A stretch of DNA of 64,000 bases from Piezodorus guildinii (GCA_023052935.1 CM041298.1:1054001-1118000); one strand, 5' to 3'. Counted from the stretch's first letter, positions 22,926 to 34,606 are shown. Translations and numbers: made by a program. Notes: a model not told the origin generated them from the letters alone.

Positions 22926-23475
22926 TGTTGGAGGGTGGCTAGAAAATCTGCCTCCTATTCCAATGGAGTTCAAACCCGCAGGTGGTCCTAAAATTTTTTA
23001 ATAGTAGTAAAAATCCTTAGTTATGCCGTCCTCGTTAAAGATCACAATCCTAATAAAACCTGGATAGACAAAATTTATGACTCCCACTGTAGCATCGTCC
23101 AATTAGCCAAAGTATCATTAAAAAAAAAAAAAACCTGTGCCACAACAACCTATGAAGAGTCTTGGGCTCAGTACATATAGAAATTCGTACTGTTTCAAGG
23201 CCAAAGGCCGTGCAATAAGGTGATTCGGCCGAGATTTTTCCAGGCCACCAGGTTTTTTCCCCATTTTTGGGTACCCACTTTATAGAGGCTGGGTCTGCCC
23301 TTAAAGAGTCTCCATACCCCAGGATCGCCTCCTGGCTGAAATAACAGAATACATAATATTCTCCCACAGCCAGGATTCGAGCCCAGGACCCAGAGCACAG
23401 TAGACTAGCGCTCTATCCACTAGACCACGCCGCTCCCAAAGTACCATAAAGTGATGTTAAATAAACAAACAAACC
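22926..23475 (+). mobile_element. SINE-B copy interrupted by SINE-A
   Basis: Family B from about 22926 (GTTCAAACCCGCAGGTGGTC) to 23120 and its last 35 bases at 23440-23475. The split is caused by the minus-strand SINE-A at 23122-23437, flanked by AAAGTATCAT and AAAGTACCAT. Confidence 0.75.
23122..23437 (-). mobile_element. SINE-A copy nested in SINE-B
   Basis: Near full length on the minus strand: head GGGAGCGGCGTGGTCTAGTG, box B GGGCTCGAATCCTGGC and A-rich tail at 23122-23132. One of the better-kept copies, so probably young. Confidence 0.85.
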
Positions 23476-23580
23476 AACCCTCCTGGGGCAGTACCAGCCT
23501 CTAGAAAGTGGGTACTTGAATTAATGGGTGAAAAAAACCTGGCAGCTGGATGTGATCTTGGCCTAATCACCTCTATGTTT
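23468..23580 (+). mobile_element. SINE-A body fragment
   Basis: From CCCTCCTGGGGCAGTACCAG to GCCTAATCACCTC. Both head and tail are absent. Confidence 0.65.
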
Positions 23581-23992
23581 ACTATGCCCTATGCCTTTGT
23601 GTTTATATTCCATCCTGGTCAAGGGGAGTGCTAAACTTCTTTCCTATTTTACTAAACTCGGCCTGATCACCTCTGTGCACACTCTGTTGGCCTAGAAGCT
23701 CAAGTAGGGCAGGTTTTTTTCTTCTTTTAATTGTATTGGTTGCCAGCTTCTTTTTACTAAGTCCTGATGAATGCCTAAAATTTGGGACTTAATCATTATT
23801 AGTATGATTTATGATCGCACTTTAATCAACTTCTACAATAATTTATTCGACGATTAACAGTGCCTCCTTAATTATGAGATTAATTTTTGTTGTTCAACTA
23901 TGATTGATTACTTTACAGTTGATTTATATTTTATTATAATATAGATAGTTGTATATTAAATTGTAGATTAATAATTTGTGTTGTGTATTCAG

Positions 23993-24100
23993 GTCCCCAG
24001 AGAGATGCGATAGCAGCGAGGGAGTTTATATTAAGGATGTTCGTTGATTTAAATCCGGACAGTGAAAAGATCATTTATTCACATTTCACATGTGCAACAG
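23993..24100 (+). CDS. Galphaq: G alpha-q exon 7, ubiquitous-type copy
   Basis: Alternative to the exon at 15734, with the same 108 bases and the same phase 1 on both sides. It encodes [20 protein letters not shown] and then [20 protein letters not shown] is the canonical G5 loop that contacts the guanine base. The acceptor is GTGTATTCAG and the donor CAG|GTAGAT. It lies 8.15 kb downstream of the visual copy, after a block of nested SINEs. Nearly every residue fits the general animal alpha-q sequence, so this is the conserved form that should pair with the terminal exon at 36768. If unspliced, the frame ends at a TGA near 24136. Confidence 0.94.
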
Positions 24101-24565
24101 GTAGATTTGTCGAATCAAAGGTTCTTGTCGGCATGTGAATGTGGATGTCGAACGTCTTGCTACCGCATTAACTAACCTGCATGTGCTTATTTATCTATTG
24201 CTTTATTTTATTATTTAAAAAAAAAAAAAGTTATAAATATTTTCTTAATTATTTCTGATGATTTCATATTAATTTTTACCAATATGTTGTACATTAAGCC
24301 ATTATTTGAAGCAAGAGAGGTAGAAAGTTGTGGTTTATTGTGTCAGCTCTGCACAATAATTAAATCGGTAATTTGATGATAAATATATATTGGTTCTTAG
24401 TTCTGGTTATGGCTCAGTCTGGCCTTAGCCTTTATAGTATTAACATCGTTTTACAGTTCCTGCTTTATATTTCTTCTCTACTACTTTGGCAAAAGCAGAA
24501 CTGAGTAGCATTACAATATAATTATACTTCATTCTTATCAGGTTTATTCTTATATCATAATAGTG

Positions 24566-24648
24566 CAATGTCCCGTCTGTAATGTGTCAGTCGCCAGAGA
24601 TGACACAGCAACAATTGCGTGCAACACATGCAAAATAATTTTCCCACA
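24566..24648 (+). pseudogene. Short Cys-rich frame, PHD-like
   Basis: Reads QCPVCNVSVARDDTATIACN, then TCKIIFP. The spacing CxxC-(13)-CxxC followed by FP where PHD fingers have FH suggests a decayed PHD-type finger, as found in some LINE first ORFs. A GTAAGTG donor-like sequence follows at 24647. Other readings are possible. Confidence 0.3.
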
Positions 24649-24735
24649 GTAAGTGTATCAATATTATGGAAAATGAAACCAAAAAGAAAAATTGGACATG
24701 CGCTCTTGCTATAAGAAAGGCAATAAACGTCACAA

Positions 24736-24885
24736 TAGGGGTACTCACTACGTTTGCTATAGCATGCTATTTGTGTTATTTTGCAAAACCCTGTCGAGTT
24801 TCTACAGTTATTTCCTATATAAAATTGATGGGTTTAGCACAATAGCACAAATAGCATGCTATAGCAAACGTAGTGAGTACCCCTA
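24736..24885. mobile_element. Hairpin MITE with near-perfect arms
   Basis: Arms of about 49 bases start TAGGGGTACTCACTACGTTT and are reverse complements with about two mismatches, around a 50-base centre. TAGGGG ends recall hAT elements, though no 8-base duplication is clear. Confidence 0.7.
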
Positions 24886-25609
24886 ATAAGCAAATGCATG
24901 AAGGAAAACAGCAGTCATGCTTGCTGAAGTGTCAAAAATTAACGATGACGTGAAATATAAAAAAAAAAAAAAAAAATGCTCAACAAGCATGGACATATTA
25001 TTTAAAAAAAAAAAAAAAATATAGAAAATAGGTCAAAAGGGTGGAAGAGAATTTGTAATGTTATACATTTCTCTTATTCTTAGGTTCTACTCCTCTTATA
25101 ATAAAATTTATTTTCATTTCTTCTTCAAAAGTTTATTGTACACCTGTGATAATTAGGAGTGAACGTTTCAGGGGTTTTTTCCATCTTGAGGACTCACTTT
25201 AAGTTCATGTTACATTATATTGTAGGATACACATTATTACTCATGTGAAACAAACTTTTGAGGAAGAACTAAGGACCATTAATTATCATTAAAAAAACAA
25301 AACACTTCTTTATGTGGATATCCTCTTCCTATAGCAAGAGACGGTCGGTACTATATAGCGTAAGTCTATTAGTCACAATATAACGGTGGGATGGCTGTTT
25401 AGATAAGAAAAGAACTAGTTTACTATTTTGAAGGATATACCCCATTTTGATATTTAAGGTCTGTTTTAATTTTTGATTTTTTATTTTAAGTTTGATTTGC
25501 CATTCTCGTGTGTATAAGATAAGTATAGTGTTTCATGAATAAAGAAAAACCTAAAAAGTATTTAAAATTATTTTTCAAAAATTAGGAAAATAGTTCTGGA
25601 AAATGAGGA

Positions 25610-26135
25610 AATAAAGTCCTGGTTAAAGGCGGGAAATGTGTGTTGTTATTCAGTTGTTAAATTACTTGGCTCACGGCTTCTGTGTAAAAACTTGAAGGTT
25701 AGAATTTATAAAACTATTATTCTTCCTACGATCCTTTACAGATGTGAAACGTGGCCCTTACTTAGAAGGATGAACAACGACTAAAGGTTTTCGAAAATAA
25801 GGTACTGCGTAAAATATTTGGTCCAAAAAGAGATGAGGCCTCTGGGGAGTTTAGAATTGCAGAGCTTATACCCTGTGAATATAATTGAGTTGATAGCATC
25901 GCAGAGACTCAAATGGGCGAGTAAAGTTGTTGGGCTCATTGAGGAATGGATTCCGAAAAAATTGTTATTCGCTAATCTGACTGGTAGGCGTCCGAAAGGT
26001 AGACCAAAGCGTCAATGGGAGGATTGCGTTAAGGCTGATCTTGGGGGGCTTGGGCTTGAACGTTGATCATTGGACGAACCTGTGTAAACAGAATTTGGTG
26101 GTATCGGCATCGAACCTTCGGGTTCGGTAAGCCTA
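25610..26135 (+). mobile_element. RTE-like 3' remnant
   Basis: Reads VRIYKTIILPTILYRCETWP and then, with frameshifts, FGPKRDEASGEFRIAEL and TGRRPKGRPKRQWEDCVKAD followed by LGGLGLER. GRPK-RW-D is a common ending of such polymerases. It ends in an (ATT)n run. Confidence 0.75.
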
Positions 26136-26339
26136 TTATTATTATTATTATTAGGAAAATTGTCCTCTATACTTCAAATTCTATGACCAAAGCCCTATTG
26201 CCTAAAAATCAGTTAAATAAAAAGTGGTGTAGTATCAATGGAAAACTTCACTTCAGGAGGCTTTTACTCTGACATTGTTTAAAGACAATGTCAGTAGTAA
26301 TGGTGGGTGAAATATCAGAAAAAACATAATATAATAATA

Positions 26340-26515
26340 GTAGGCCTACTGAACCCAAAGGTCCGATGTTGATAGCACTAAACACTGCCTACACAGATTC
26401 ATTCAATGATCACCATTCAAGCCCAAACCTCCGAGAACTGACTTAACACAATCCTCCCATCGATGTATCAGCCTACCTTTCAAACGACTACCAGTCGGTT
26501 CAGTTAATCAGGAAT
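26340..26515 (-). mobile_element. RTE-like 3' remnant, inverted neighbour
   Basis: Minus-strand copy of the same 3' end (KGRLIHRWEDCVKSVL-like, LGGLGLNGDH). Its 3' end faces that of 25610-26135. Confidence 0.65.
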
Positions 26516-26718
26516 AAGGACATAATATAATATTATCTTTATTATTTTCAAATTATTATTTATATTCACTGATTGTGGTAATATTGGTAAAAATTAATAT
26601 TGATATATTTGACTTTCCATAATGCTCCTTCAAATTTTTCTTATTAATTGGTGTTGCATGTCGATTTAATGTTGTGTTTTTTTTTTTTGTTTTTTCTTGT
26701 TGTGCATGCTAACAACAG

Positions 26719-26801
26719 ATACTGAAAATATCAAGCTGGTCTTCTGTGCGGTGAAGGATACCATCATGCAGTCGGCTTTGAAAGAATTTAACTTAGCTTA
26801 A
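26719..26801 (+). CDS. Galphaq: G alpha-q terminal exon, visual-type copy
   Basis: Terminal coding exon. Two bases complete the Asp codon, and then [20 protein letters not shown] is followed by KEFNLA and TAA at 26799-26801. This is the last strand and the alpha-5 helix, the part of G alpha that enters the activated receptor. The [17 protein letters not shown] wording is the insect photoreceptor type. It follows the strongest acceptor in the gene, a run of T-rich sequence before AACAACAG. Eighty-three coding bases plus the 108 of exon 7 equal the single 191-base coding part of the last GNAQ exon. AATAAA at 26914-26919 is a possible poly(A) signal, not proven. The ubiquitous version lies 10 kb further on. 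Confidence 0.93.
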
Positions 26802-27089
26802 ACTCAGCGAATTGCAGGGTGTTTGCGCCTCTTGCAGTTTGCGGTTATCGCTTCTTGAACAGACGCATGTAAACTGTGTATGCACGATTTGAAGTCCTGC
26901 TCATCATTATTCAAATAAATCTTATTGAATAATTATTTAAATAAAAACTTTATTTGTTATTTATTATTCCTTTACTTGTATATATATTTTTTATTTATCT
27001 GATTATTCTTTATTTAAATAGAATATTTCATGTATAAAGAAGGAAGATAGATAGCTGCAGTTAGGGAAAAAACAAAGAGTGCTGTCGGA

Positions 27090-27190
27090 GTGGAGAAGTT
27101 GATTGAGTGTGGTGTCATCAAATAATAACAAAATTTATTATATTTGTGTACTGACATTTCAGTCTAAATTGTAGATCTTCTGAACAAGAA
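27090..27190 (-). repeat. Repeat end with decayed ribozyme-like core
   Basis: Minus strand CAGAAGA, stem TCTACAATTTAGACT, GAAATGTC. CTGAAGA is changed to CAGAAGA. The flank GAGAAGTTGATTGAGTGTGG follows the same pattern as 20945. Confidence 0.45.
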
Positions 27191-28358
27191 AAAAATAAAA
27201 TAACTACCAATAAAAATTAATTAAAGAAAATATAAAATTATCCTTTTGGGTTATTATTTTCAATAATGAATCTTTGTAATCAACCAAGAAAAAAATGATT
27301 CCCTCTCAAATTTTGAGGGTCTACGTTTCAAGATACATATAATCTGAAAAACGAATTTTTTTTTTTAATTTGGCACAAAAATACCAGGGCGTCCAACGAG
27401 GATCCTAACACCTAGATGTTGATATTAGCCAATTATTTTTATAATTGCGGCTATTAATTTTAAAAAGTGATTTGATTCAATAACTCAGTTATTTTTGAAG
27501 ATAAAGAAAAAATTTATTAGAGTTTTTAAACCACGAAAGCACGAATTACTAGCTAAACAAAAAAAAAAAAAATAATAATTTTATATGATCAAGCCACAAC
27601 TTATGAGAGATGTGATTCCCTAAAATCTTGGTTGTTAATTATGTAATAAGAAAATATAACAATGTTTTTGAATCAGGAAATTTTATTTGAATGAAAATCG
27701 AAAGGAAAGAAAAACAAATAGTTAAGAAGTCTGATATAAATTTGTTTGGTTTATTATTTAAAAAAAAAAAAATTATTATCACCCCCTCTAAAAATTTGAG
27801 GGCTTACATTTCAAGATATGTAGAACCCAAAAAACGAATAAAAGAAAAAAATTGTTTAGCAAAATTAGCAAGTAAATAAAATTTTTTTATTGATAATTAA
27901 ATTGTCTACAAAATGAAAAAAGAATCATTGAAATCGGTTTTGAAATAATAGAGATATAGCGTTTTAAAGTTAGCAGTCGTGATAAGACCATTTTCCTTTG
28001 AATTATTTATTGCTTTTCATATTGGTTAACTGTCTAATAATAATTGTGCCCTTATATAGTTATTTAGAAATAATAAACCATTGTGTAATAATTTTCGGCA
28101 TTTTTTGTTCAAAATCGGTTGTTACTTTTCCCTCCTTCAACTTCGTAAATATTTATTTTTCTTTAAAAGAGAAATAATAAGAAAACAGTAGTCATCCTGT
28201 TGTTTTTTTTTCATATTTTATTACTGTTTTATTATATTCATTTTATATTATCTTTTATTGTTTATTAAGTAGTTTACCGTGTAATAAATATGTAGGATAA
28301 GATAGTTCGAGTGATGAACAAAAAAAGATTTGAAAATAGTGAAAAATTGTTTATTAAC

Positions 28359-28396
28359 TAACGTTTCGGTCCACATTGCAGTTCTTCTTCAGGAGG
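28359..28396 (-). ncRNA. Candidate minimal hammerhead ribozyme
   Basis: Minus strand CTCCTGAAGA, AGAACTGCAATGTGGACC, GAAA, C, GTT. Core residues are all present, but the middle stem is weak. Confidence 0.35.
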
Positions 28397-29893
28397 GCTA
28401 CTTAATCGAAGTAAGGGCATTTGTTCATTCAACTTCCTTACTCGAACAAAGCCCAACGGAGGTCCACAAACTAACCATCTCATCTTTCATATTTGTTGTT
28501 TGTCATCTTATTTTCCTTACCCAATGAAGGTCTAAAATTTATGCTGAAATGACTGCACAAAAATTTAATAAGTTTACTTCTTAAGTGTGATTTATTTTAT
28601 GCCCACATCCACCAACCAACTTATATAATAATATATTTTTATTGCTGTTGATAGAATAATAATATAATATTATTAAAAATAATATTCTAACGATTGAGAC
28701 GTTGGTTTCCAAATGATACTACAGGGCATTTTTTAACAAATTTGATTTTTTGACATATTTGTATTCTAATCATTAAGTTTTATCATAATTGTCATCTGAT
28801 TTAATCTAAAGTATCGTTAAATAAGCTAATTGATGGATACAACAACAAATTTAAATAATACTAATAGAAAAACCTTAAATCTTTAAAGTGGTAAATTTCT
28901 TAAATGATCTTAAGATGGTATATTCATAAAATGACAGATGTTGAGAATAGAATAGGTATCTTGTCCTAGTATGACCTACCAGATCTCAAACTCAACTCTC
29001 AAACTTATACAAGAATTTTAGTTAGGATTTAAAACTGGCTGATAAATACCAGTTTGATAATAAGTGATCAAAAATGATGCAAGAACCCTTCACACATATT
29101 GGTGGTAAAACAATATGTGCTTAGCCCGGAAAATGTAAAGGAAAACCAAAAGAACATTGAAATTGATTTGTCTGCAAACAAAATTATTGAAGTTACAAAA
29201 AAATAAACAACTAAGTCGTGTAAAAAATACCTTGCATGACATAGATGTCTGTTCGGTTATCTTTCTACTGCTGTTTCTCTCTTATTCTTTTTTCTTTCTT
29301 ATGCATAATTTAAATCTATCCCATACTTTTTCCTTCTCGATATTTTATTTCTCTAAACCGTATTGGTCTTGATAAAGTTTCTTCTTTCTCTTAATTCAAA
29401 AATATTTTTATTTTTAATTCAAGACTTTTTCAGCAAGTGTTATCTAAGGGCATTTATGGACCTATATTATGCCTCAATTCAATTCAATTGCTTATTTTCT
29501 GGCAAATGCTATGCTAACAATTATAGAATCAATTTCTTTGATACCAGCATAATTTTTCCTACTTATATATCAAACATACGTAGTTTTTATTGTTAAATAG
29601 TTTTACAAAAAAAAAAAAAAAAAAATGATTATCAGTCTACTTTTAGTTTTGTTGATAACATCACTAAGGACTAACAGCGCTACCTGGTGGTAGAATAATT
29701 AATCAAGTCTTATCATTGGCATAACTTCTGTAATGGACCAGTAACATTTTATTTATTTTTGTTTATTGTTTTATTAGTACTGATTTTGTACTTAAATTGT
29801 TTTAATAACTGATAATATTCTGAGAGATTTTTAAATGGAATCTGGCAAAACTCAGAATCTCATTCAAGAATACCTTATGTTGGTTGCTATTAG

Positions 29894-30057
29894 ATACTGA
29901 AAATATCCAGCTGATCTTCTGTTTCCTGAAGGACAAGATCATATATTCATCACTTAGACACTATAGCATAGCCTTGTTTAGGTGCCACAAATCAGAACCT
30001 TTATTTTCAATTAATTATAATTTTGTATTGAATTATTTATTATTTTTCTCTTCTTAG
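29894..30057 (+). CDS. Galphaq: Third, diverged copy of the G alpha-q terminal exon
   Basis: After GCTATTAG this segment opens in the same phase as the other terminal exons and reads TENIQLIFCFLKDKIIYSSL and then RHYSIA. At DNA level it follows the visual-type exon at 26719 closely (ATACTGAAAATATC is identical, and CTTCTGT and ATCAT are kept), so it is a duplicate of that exon rather than of 36768. At the position of the visual stop codon it has TTG, and the frame stays open for 27 more codons, ending at TAG 30055-30057. The conserved Asn-Leu at the C terminus is lost. Either it is a decaying exon that still lacks a frameshift, or a real isoform with an unusual extended C terminus. The acceptor tract is poor. 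Transcript evidence would decide. Confidence 0.55.
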
Positions 30058-31224
30058 GATTATTAATTATTCCATTTGGATCATTTATTCTTTATTTTCG
30101 TTCATATTTCATGATTAAAAGTGACAATAAAGTCATATGTGTATGAATATATTTTGAATTTTAATAAAAGTTTGTTACTTATGTTTAACTTTGACCACTT
30201 TTTATCCTTTAATTTTCTTCCAAAACAAAAAGAAAAAAAAGATTGGTGATGCATGAAAATTAAATAATTGATATTGCAATTTAAATTAAAAGAATTAGCT
30301 GTAAAAAAACCTAGACTTACAAGATATTGAATTTTTGACGAATTGAGAAATATAATGAAAGGTCCTATGATATCTTTATATATTGAAACAAAACAAAAAT
30401 GGATGTTGGCAGTCAATAAATAATTACCATAAATAGTGAAAACTTTTTATTGTGAAGGCAATGTTTGTAAGCCTATTTGGTGTATTTATTTATCAGCGCT
30501 ACGAAGTAACAAGATACATAAAGTTTTGATCGAGAAATAATTATGAATACTGTCATGAAAAATTCAATAAAAAGATAAATTTTGGTTTCACAATAAATGA
30601 TTTTCATCATTTTTTTAATCATTTCTTGACCTAACAAACCATGTCATTCTTCATAATATACATACGGTCATATATTCATTATTCAGTAAAATTGAAGATA
30701 TGGTATAAATTATGATGAAGATATTATTAATAATAATATTGTAAATTTCAATCAATGATTCAATATAATTATCAATATTTTTTGAATTTGTTTGCTTTTT
30801 TATGTGTTCGTAAAAGGTGGATGGATTTGCATGTTTTTTGAAGATAATATTTTACAGTACGTTTGATTTGATTATGTTTTGTAGTTTGGTCATGTTTTTC
30901 TGTACTTGTAATGTGTTTTATATTTTATATGTTATAATATATATGATTATATTTATACACTCAGTGTGGAAATGATTTTATTAACATATACGTTAAATGG
31001 TAATCGTGAGAAACTAGAATAAAAATGAAATAATGCGTTATTGTTCTACAGTTGTGCTTATGTCTTTGGAAAGCCAAACCAAACAGCAAACATGTGAATG
31101 TCTTGCCAAACTGCTTTGTTATATTAGCATGTAAATAGATTTATTTAAGCACCTCTGTTCTGGCTATTCAAAGTTTTATCAGCTGTTACTTTTTGTTCAA
31201 TTTTATTTTAAGAAACCTTCAAAA
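30058..31224. other. AT-rich intron
   Basis: No recognised element except a weak repeat end at about 30430-30520 (AATGTTTGTAAGCCTATTTG). Low complexity elsewhere. Confidence 0.4.
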
Positions 31225-31530
31225 AATTGAAAAATCTGGTGCACGCAACATATAATCATAACTTACCTCCTTGAAATCAATTTTACGTATAGAATATATA
31301 TTACATGATTTATATTACTTTCACTTGCCTATTTATGAAATAGTTAAAATATAATGTTATTATTGAGCAAAAGAATTGTGATCATAAAAATTTTATAATT
31401 ATAGTTTTCAATAGAAATACATGTTTTAGGGACCAATGAGTCCAAATTACCAAATCCGGCAAAAAGGTCTGTATGTGGTAAGTTTAACTCAAAAACAAAA
31501 AGTTATACAAAACTGGAATTTTATATTTAA
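31225..31530 (+). repeat. TTTCACTTAC family pieces, rearranged
   Basis: Contains CTGGTGCACGCAACATATAA of one end followed by CACTTGCC and the AATACATGTTTTAGGGACC part of the other. Heavily diverged. Confidence 0.45.
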
Positions 31531-32365
31531 GATAGTTATACACCTGGGCTACTACAGCTACTTTTTCACCATAACCTACAAAAAAAAAAAACACTTTGTA
31601 GTGTGTTTTTTTTAAGATTTTATTGAAAACTGCTCAAATGATTTTAACTAAAATTTTTATATCAGTGTAAAATATATCCTTTAATACTCAAACTCCTAAC
31701 AAGGCTCAAATGCCAATTGTTTCCATTTTATTTTTTTATCTATGATCACACAATCCTGCCTGTAGTGAATTGGAAAAAGTTTTTTATTTTAGTAACTTCA
31801 TGTTTATGAAACTATTGTTTTCTGTTGGTAGCTATTTGTTTTATTGATAATAATTATATTAAAATATATTTTGATAAAAAGAAACATCCTAAATACCTCA
31901 AAGGTTTGGCTGAGATGTGAATACTGTTAGTATTTTTTATAATATGAATGTTCGAATATACTTTTTGACTTATCCCCTCTTTCACAATTAATACAACTAT
32001 AATTAAGTGATAGGTAAATAAAATAGAGATAAACTTTAATATATGAATCAAATAACTTTATTCTTTTTTTTTAAATAAATATATTTTTCACCGCTAAAAA
32101 TCCTAAACTAAAGGATAGTAAGTTAAAATAACTCTGTAGTCTTTGAAATTAAGCTGCTGTGAAGCATTCTGAAATATAGAATCATTTTATTCATACATTT
32201 TCAAGTATGCTATTTAAATAAATTCTTTGGCAAAAAATATTAGAAATCAAAGTTTGATTTAGACATGAATCAGGCAGTTTAATGTTCTAAGAATGTTCAT
32301 AACATTATTTCATGTGTTAGATTAGTTGACTCTACCTATAATAAGATGGTGCAACTTAATTGTTT

Positions 32366-32755
32366 TTTGGTATATGGGTACCCAAACATTGATGGGTATC
32401 CAAAAATTAGGGGAAAACCTGGCAGCTGTGCTTGATCTTATCCTAATCGCCTTGCAGACCACAGTTGGCTTAGAAACAGTACAAATCTCTTTGGGGTCAT
32501 CTGTGGTGTTGGGGCTTGCATAACAGTCTTCTATGCCCTAGATCACGGGCTCAAACGGGCAGATGGCTCTAGGTATTTTAAAGGCATTAAAAAATCCTTG
32601 TTTAGCCGTCCTTCAGAGGGGACGTTAAATAGTGGTCTAAGCCTAGGTGATGTCAGGATACTTATTAAAGGTGCCTATCCTAATTAAACTTGGATAAGCA
32701 AAATTTAAGACTCCGTAGCATCGTCTGATTAGTCTCAGAAGTGACATTTAATGAA
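32366..32755 (+). mobile_element. SINE-A body fragment followed by SINE-B copy
   Basis: 32366-32490 matches family A (GGGTACCCAAACATTGATGG, AGGGGAAAACCTGGCAGCTG, then AACAGTACAAATCTC). 32495-32755 matches family B with its head (GTGTTGGGGCTTGCATAACA) and tail (TAATGAACAAACAAA). Confidence 0.65.
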
Positions 32756-33970
32756 CAAACAAATAGTATAAAAACCTTTATGTACTGAACACTTCTTAGT
32801 TTTTTTTTTTTTATGTCTTCTAATTTCAAAGATAAAATGTTCCTCATTATTCAAATAGGATTAGTATCAATTTGTTCACTTTAGGCCCTGACATGAATAG
32901 CATTTTAAATTGTATGAATAATTTCTTGCCCTCCAAATTCAGTCGATTTAATCAGCCTAAATGCAGGAAATTGTTCAACTTCAAAAATTTCACTATAATT
33001 GGTCAATTGAAGCAAATAATGTTTTTGACTGGATCAATTTCATTAATTAACTAAATTGAACATTTAATTCAAGCTATTAGATAAATGATTTGTTAAATTT
33101 AAAGCAATATCGCAAAATTTCATTTAGTTATTATTTAACATCTAAATATTAATTTATCTAAAAGAAATTTAGCCCAAAAATGAGTTTCTTCTGGGTTGAA
33201 TTGTTCTGATGTTATCTATTTTTTGTCTTTACTAGCAATGTAGATAGAAGGTGGCCATGAAATTCTGAATCCATTAATTCTCTGTTCATTGTATTTAAAT
33301 TTTGTAGGATCATATTATAGGTAGCAAGCCTGTTTTGAGGCTTTGGCTATTAAAATATAATAGTAGTTGTCAAATAAAAACATCTTAAAGAACAATAAAA
33401 TTCATCAGACTAACTCAGTACGTTATTAACATTCAAATTTGAACATTAAACCTGAGATCAACTTGCCAAAATGAAAAGAAAGTTTCTACTTATGGAAAGT
33501 TTCATACACAAAGATGGCAGAAGCAGGTTATAGGTTATATACAGGTTAATGAAGGTAACATTAGCAATTACCTTCATAACCTGACATTGTTAACACCTGT
33601 TGTTATTGTTTATATTTATGTTTTTTTAAATTAAATTTTAATTAAAGTTCATAAATCCTCCTTTAACAGGAATAAATAGAATAATTCTTCCAACCCTGTC
33701 CCTCTTCTCGCAGCAAGACTTTTTTCTCAATTTCCATTTATGAAGGATATTGTTTATATACATATTATGGCCAATTTTGAATTTCTTGTTGCAAATAATT
33801 ATTTCTAATTTCAGGAAATGCTTAATAGCATCTTCTTCTGTAGAGTGCAATTCCCAAATTTTAGTGATAACTCAAACTGGAAACAATTTCAGTCTAAAAA
33901 ACACTTTTCAAAACAAATTGCCCTTATCACAAAAAACAATTAACTTCTAACCTTAAACATTGAAGATTAA

Positions 33971-34606
33971 GGTAATTATTCCGAAGTGTCACTTTTCTTA
34001 TCAGTGGCCATGTTTATGGTTATCCAGAGTGCTAATCTTGAGCTTAGGTGCCTTCCACCCGACTTTTGGCGCTAAATTATCTAGCCCTCATGTCTTTAGA
34101 ATTATAGGTTAGGATATTTATCTGAGGTGTCTTCCACCCGACTCGGTGGCAAAAATTCAAATTCAAAATACTTATTACAACCCCGTTCTTCCAAATACTT
34201 ATCTTTATTTATCAAATAACTGTCGAAATAATGGCAGGAAATTGAACTTAGAAATGCATACATTTATTTATTATTTATATCGAAAACTTAAATTTTATTT
34301 ACTTAATAGAAACTTTCGATTTAAATAATAAATAAATGTATGCATTTCTAAGTTCAATTTCCTGCCATTATTTCAACAGTTATTTGATAAATAAAGATAA
34401 GTATTTGGAAGAACGGGGTTGTAATAAGTATTTTGAATTTGAATTTTTGCCTTGGATAAATATCCTAACCTATATTTTTAAAGACATGAGGGCTAGATAA
34501 TTTAGTGCCAAAAGTCGGGTGGAAGGCACCTAAGCTCAAGATTAGCACTCTGGATAACCATAAACATTGCCACTGATAAGAAAAGTGACACTTCGGAATA
34601 ATTACC
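33971..34606. repeat. Large hairpin with arms of about 300 bases
   Basis: Left arm 33971-34285 and right arm 34314-34606 are reverse complements over nearly their full length, with a 28-base loop. The left arm has about 22 extra bases near 34123-34147 (a second GGTGTCTTCCACCCGACT). No coding sequence, no obvious target duplication. Confidence 0.88.

Larger units (their letters stand above)
26802..29893. other. Region between the visual and third terminal exons
   Basis: Visual-isoform 3' UTR at its start, then two repeat ends (27090, 28340) and a pair of similar segments at about 27290-27340 and 27775-27840 (AAATTTGAGGG with TTTCAAGATA). No exon recognised. Confidence 0.45.

Noticed and set aside
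23050..23367. 105-residue minus-strand frame
   Set aside because: Chance frame in a SINE-A copy nested in SINE-B.
33971..34606. CRISPR array or microRNA cluster
   Set aside because: There are no regularly spaced short direct repeats, and the arms are far too long for a microRNA precursor.
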